Below are positions 14,483-16,992 of a stretch of DNA of 16,992 bases, one piece after another. The notes beneath the pieces were generated by a model. That model was not told the origin of the DNA. It saw only the letters and a program-made list of their open reading frames with translations, and made no database searches. Source of the stretch: Alphaproteobacteria bacterium (GTDB lineage: Bacteria; Pseudomonadota; Alphaproteobacteria; Micropepsales; Micropepsaceae). A program made the translations under genes and the position numbers. The stretch covers positions 1 through 16,992 of the forward strand of contig PKWC01000171.1 in the NCBI GenBank assembly GCA_003131925.1, in the 5' to 3' direction. Position 1 is the stretch's first letter; each line of letters starts with the position of its first letter.

Positions 14483-14674
14483 CCGCATGGGCCGAAATTA
14501 TCTCCGTTACCGCCAAGGCGATGCCGTCAACGCGCTCATGGCCGCCGCCGGCTACAACTTCCGCCTCCTCATCCGCTGCTAAGGCTCTTGCTGGTCCGAT
14601 TGCTGATCGCCTTCTTTGGCCAGCCTCAGCTCGCGCCAGCCCGATATCGCTATTCTTCACGGACGACTGATTGA
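14483..14674 (+). mobile_element. IS5-type transposase C-terminal remnant, frameshifted
   Basis: The reading frame from 14487 gives MGRNYLRYRQGDAVNALMAA then AGYNFRLLIR, the typical C-terminal signature of IS5-family transposases (RNYL...GDA.NA.LAAAGYNFR). It stops at TAA (14580-14582). Moving to the next frame restores LRLLLVRLLIAFFGQPQLAP to a TGA at 14672-14674. The family usually has RWLRLL here, so loss of one G in CGCTGGCTA explains the break. No upstream transposase domain or terminal repeat was found. The following bases up to 14881 hold only the leader of the next gene. Confidence 0.75.
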
Positions 14675-14881
14675 CGCTCTTGCAGTCGCTCAGCAAGTCA
14701 TTGCACCCACTGGTATTTCTCGGCTGGACGTCTGTGCGCATCTTGTTCAACCCTTGTGGCAAATCGTCCAGAAATTCGAATTCTCCTCTTTACAAGACAC
14801 CGCCATTGTTGAATGCTTTAGCTTCTCAAGGGCGCTCGTCGAGCGCTTACGGACTTTGACCAAGAAAAATGGGGTCCATTC

Positions 14882-15337
14882 ATGAACATCATCAGAACAG
14901 CATTGCTCGGTGCGACAGCGTTGTCTCTCACGATCGGTTTTGGCGCAACGACAGCGCTCGCTGGCGGCCCGAACGAGACCGCCGCATCGATCCAGAACCA
15001 CGGCTCCGGCGCGCCGATGGCTCCAAGCGCTGAAACGAAAGTACACAAAACGTACGCCGCCAGCGTAAACGCGAATGGCTCATTGGCTCGCGGCGCTGGC
15101 GCAACCGGTTCATTGCTCTTAGGAACTGGCGCTTACGAAGTGGATTTCAGTGCGAACGTGTCGGGATGCGCATATGTCGCGACCCTCGGCAATTCGACCG
15201 GCGGCACGGCTCCGGCCGGATACATCACTGATGCGCCACGTGCCGGCAATCCGGATGGCGTGTTTATCAAAATAGAGAATACCGCAAGCACCGCGACAGA
15301 CGAAAATTTCCATCTGGGGGTTTTCTGCCCAGGTTAA
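14882..15337 (+). CDS. Small secreted beta-rich protein of unknown function
   Basis: A 151-residue product with a clear signal peptide (TALLGATALSLTIGFGATTALA, cleavage near ALA-GGPNE). The mature chain has a Ser/Ala/Gly-rich N-terminal part (to about residue 70). A strand-rich part follows: GTGAYEVDFSANVSGCAYVATLGN, then GVFIKIENTASTATDENFHLGVFC. Two Cys could pair. The pattern of GxYEVxF...VSGCAYVATLG with a final FHLxVxC is one I associate with small jelly-roll-like secreted or fibre-tip domains, but without a known function. GGGGT stands before the ATG and a strong terminator follows, so it is a single-gene unit. The long leader lies directly after the transposase remnant. Confidence 0.75.
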   Translation: MNIIRTALLGATALSLTIGFGATTALAGGPNETAASIQNHGSGAPMAPSAETKVHKTYAASVNANGSLARGAGATGSLLLGTGAYEVDFSANVSGCAYVATLGNSTGGTAPAGYITDAPRAGNPDGVFIKIENTASTATDENFHLGVFCPG

Positions 15338-15403
15338 TTCAAACAAATAGGGCTGCTGTGGCGTTTGCGCGTTGTGGCGCCATTGCAATGACAGGATGCC
15401 TTG

Positions 15404-15440
15404 TTGCCCCTTCCCCGGTTGAGGAAGGGGCAAATTTTTT
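15404..15440 (+). terminator. Strong intrinsic terminator
   Basis: An 11-bp perfect stem, TTGCCCCTTCC / GGAAGGGGCAA, with an eight-base loop is followed by six T (15435-15440). It lies about 67 bases after the stop of the small secreted protein gene and should end that transcript before the sulfotransferase gene. Confidence 0.92.
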
Positions 15441-15489
15441 ATCAAGATAGACCGTAGTCAGGGCTTTGCTCGCACGTCATATTGATGGT

Positions 15490-16992
15490 GTGAGCAAAGC
15501 GTCAAACACGCCAACACCTCCTGCAGGCATATTGGGCGGCAACTCCGCGCGAAAATTTGATATTCCGGAGATGGACCAATCGCCCGCCCATCCCTGTTTG
15601 CGAGAAGCGGCAACCCTTCTGGGAGCCGGCCATCTCCGCCGCGCAAGGACGGTGCTTGAAGATTTTGTGGCAAAACATCCGGTGGTTGTTGGTGCTCTGC
15701 GTCTCTTGGCCGAAATCGCGGCCCGCGAGGGCCGTAACAAAGATGCAGAAGACCTGCTGGCAAAGTGCGTGAAGCTAGCGCCGGGCTCGAGAGATCTCGA
15801 ATTCTCGTACGTGAGCACGCTCATTACGGCAAACAAGCCCGATGCGGCACTGCAAGAAATTGAAAAGGTGCTGACGGACGATCCGCGGAATTCGACGTTT
15901 TGGGGGCTGAAGGCCATTTCGCTGGAAGCAATAGAGGAGTATGAAAGCGCCGCGGCACTGTGGCAGGGACTGGTCCAGGATTACGCGACCGATGTGGGCT
16001 GGCTGCGCTTCGGCCATGCGGTCAGGTATCTGGGCCGCTGGCAGCAATCCATCACCGCTTATCGCAACGCGATTGAGCTCAATCCCTCCTTCGGCCGCGC
16101 CCACTGGAGTCTCGCGAGTATCAAGACGTTCCGGTTTAGCGACATCGAAATCGAGCAGATGGAATCTCATATTCGTCGCGCGGATTTGCCCGCCGAGGAT
16201 CGCCCGCTGCTGCATCTTGCACTCGGCAAGGCATACGCGGATATGGGGCTCTACGATAGGTCATTCAGCAACTATGCGAGAGGAAATGCTCTCCAGCGTC
16301 TAGACATCAAATATGATCCCGACATCGCAACGGCTTATGTCGCGCAATGCAAGAAATTCTTCACGGTCGATTTCTTCGGTGCGCGCGCCGGATGCGGAGC
16401 CGGCGACAATGCGCCGATCTTCATTATCGGAATGCCACGTTCCGGCTCGACTTTGGTCGAACAGATTCTCGCCAGCCATACGCAGATCGAAGGAACCAAA
16501 GAACTGCTTGAGCTGCCTGAACTCGTAAGAACCGACATCCTGTGTCCTGGCGCCGATTATCCCGAAGTCCTGCAAACTTTCGACGCAGCAACTTTCGACC
16601 GGCTGGGGGAGAGATATCTGAAAGCAACGCGCATTCACAGAAGACTTGGCCGCCCGTTTTTCACGGACAAAATGGGCGAGAACGCGATGCACGTGGGTTT
16701 GCTTCAGCTAATATTGCCCAACGCCAAAATCGTGGACGTGCGCCGGCACCCTCTTGCCTGCTGCCTGTCGAATTTCACGGAGTACTTCGCGAAAGGACAC
16801 GAGCACAGGTTCCGCCTGACGGATGGCGCGCGGCTGTATCGGGATTACGTTGAGCTCATGGAGCATTTCGACCGCGTGCTTCCGGGAACGATTCATCGCG
16901 TGATCTACGAGCGCCTGGTAGCGGATCCCGAGGCAGAGGTCCGCCGCCTGTTCGCGTATTTGGGTTTGCCCTTCGAGGGGGCGTGCCTCGAG
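15490..16992 (+). CDS. TPR-repeat sulfotransferase family protein (runs off right edge)
   Basis: An open frame continues from after a TAG at 15448 to the window end, about 500 codons. The N-terminal part (to about residue 290) is built of tetratricopeptide-like helical pairs, for example HLRRARTVLEDFVAKHP, WQQSITAYRNAIELNPSFGRAHW and GKAYADMGLYDRSFSNYARG. The sulfotransferase domain starts with the PAPS 5'-phosphosulfate loop IFIIGMPRSGSTLVEQIL (Met at residue 315). DKMGENAMHVGLL and the 3'-phosphate segment IVDVRRHPLACCLSNFTEYF follow. Proteins of this type transfer sulfate from PAPS to protein or glycan acceptors, and the acceptor here is unknown. The start is uncertain. GTG at 15490 keeps a natural N-terminus (SKASNTPTPPAG), while the first ATG is at 15571; neither has a well-spaced ribosome site. 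Confidence 0.88.
   Translation, partial: MSKASNTPTPPAGILGGNSARKFDIPEMDQSPAHPCLREAATLLGAGHLRRARTVLEDFVAKHPVVVGALRLLAEIAAREGRNKDAEDLLAKCVKLAPGSRDLEFSYVSTLITANKPDAALQEIEKVLTDDPRNSTFWGLKAISLEAIEEYESAAALWQGLVQDYATDVGWLRFGHAVRYLGRWQQSITAYRNAIELNPSFGRAHWSLASIKTFRFSDIEIEQMESHIRRADLPAEDRPLLHLALGKAYADMGLYDRSFSNYARGNALQRLDIKYDPDIATAYVAQCKKFFTVDFFGARAGCGAGDNAPIFIIGMPRSGSTLVEQILASHTQIEGTKELLELPELVRTDILCPGADYPEVLQTFDAATFDRLGERYLKATRIHRRLGRPFFTDKMGENAMHVGLLQLILPNAKIVDVRRHPLACCLSNFTEYFAKGHEHRFRLTDGARLYRDYVELMEHFDRVLPGTIHRVIYERLVADPEAEVRRLFAYLGLPFEGACLE

Noticed and set aside
14355..14582. 75-codon plus-strand frame as an intact gene
   Set aside because: Its first half is the reverse strand of the decayed paralogue tail and its second half is the truncated transposase; it is a chance fusion of debris.
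1..16992. CRISPR array, toxin-antitoxin pair, prophage, retron or other defence module
   Set aside because: No regularly spaced direct repeats, no reverse transcriptase, nuclease or toxin-like small gene pairs were recognised on either strand.

Overview
The window is high-GC bacterial chromosomal DNA, most likely from an alphaproteobacterium of soil or fresh water. The main evidence is the block at the left end: a SPOR-tailed D,D-carboxypeptidase divergent from a PHA-granule phasin, followed by clpS and clpA. I recall that arrangement from several alphaproteobacterial genomes. I cannot fix the genus from sequence alone.

Left third (1-6000), housekeeping and conserved genes. Minus strand: phasin, an intrinsic terminator, then clpS and the start of clpA, which leaves the window just after its first Walker B motif. 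The phasin promoter carries two spaced TGC-N3-GCA sites inside a perfect 9-bp inverted repeat, which fits control by the PHA-sensing repressor PhaR. Plus strand: a secreted penicillin-binding protein 5-type carboxypeptidase. Next come a minus-strand pair (a small two-helix membrane protein and a membrane-anchored J-domain protein) and a plus-strand pair of related genes of unknown function, one membrane-anchored and one soluble.

Middle (6000-11000), mostly exported or membrane proteins: a secreted beta-propeller-like protein, a seven-helix membrane protein, a secreted NTF2/SnoaL-like protein and a secreted S53 (sedolisin/kumamolisin) protease with its prodomain and catalytic residues present. 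Between the first two lies a decayed tRNA-Gln(CTG)-like sequence joined to a non-coding stretch that may be an insertion-element scar.

Right third (11000-16992), accessory in character. Noncoding DNA here is rich in repeats: a 132-bp palindromic element with 14-bp perfect terminal inverted repeats, a 48-bp sequence shared by the upstream regions of two minus-strand genes, and a decayed copy of the 3' end of a secreted-protein gene lying against a frameshifted IS5-type transposase remnant. Genes here are a two-gene minus-strand operon of unknown function, a secreted type-B carboxylesterase with its triad, a small secreted beta-rich protein with a strong terminator, and a TPR-sulfotransferase running off the right end.

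I found no CRISPR array, toxin-antitoxin pair, phage gene or obvious defence system. The most interesting signals are the PhaR-type operator layout, the tandem FVD-motif gene pair, and the repeat and pseudogene debris at 10.9-14.7 kb.
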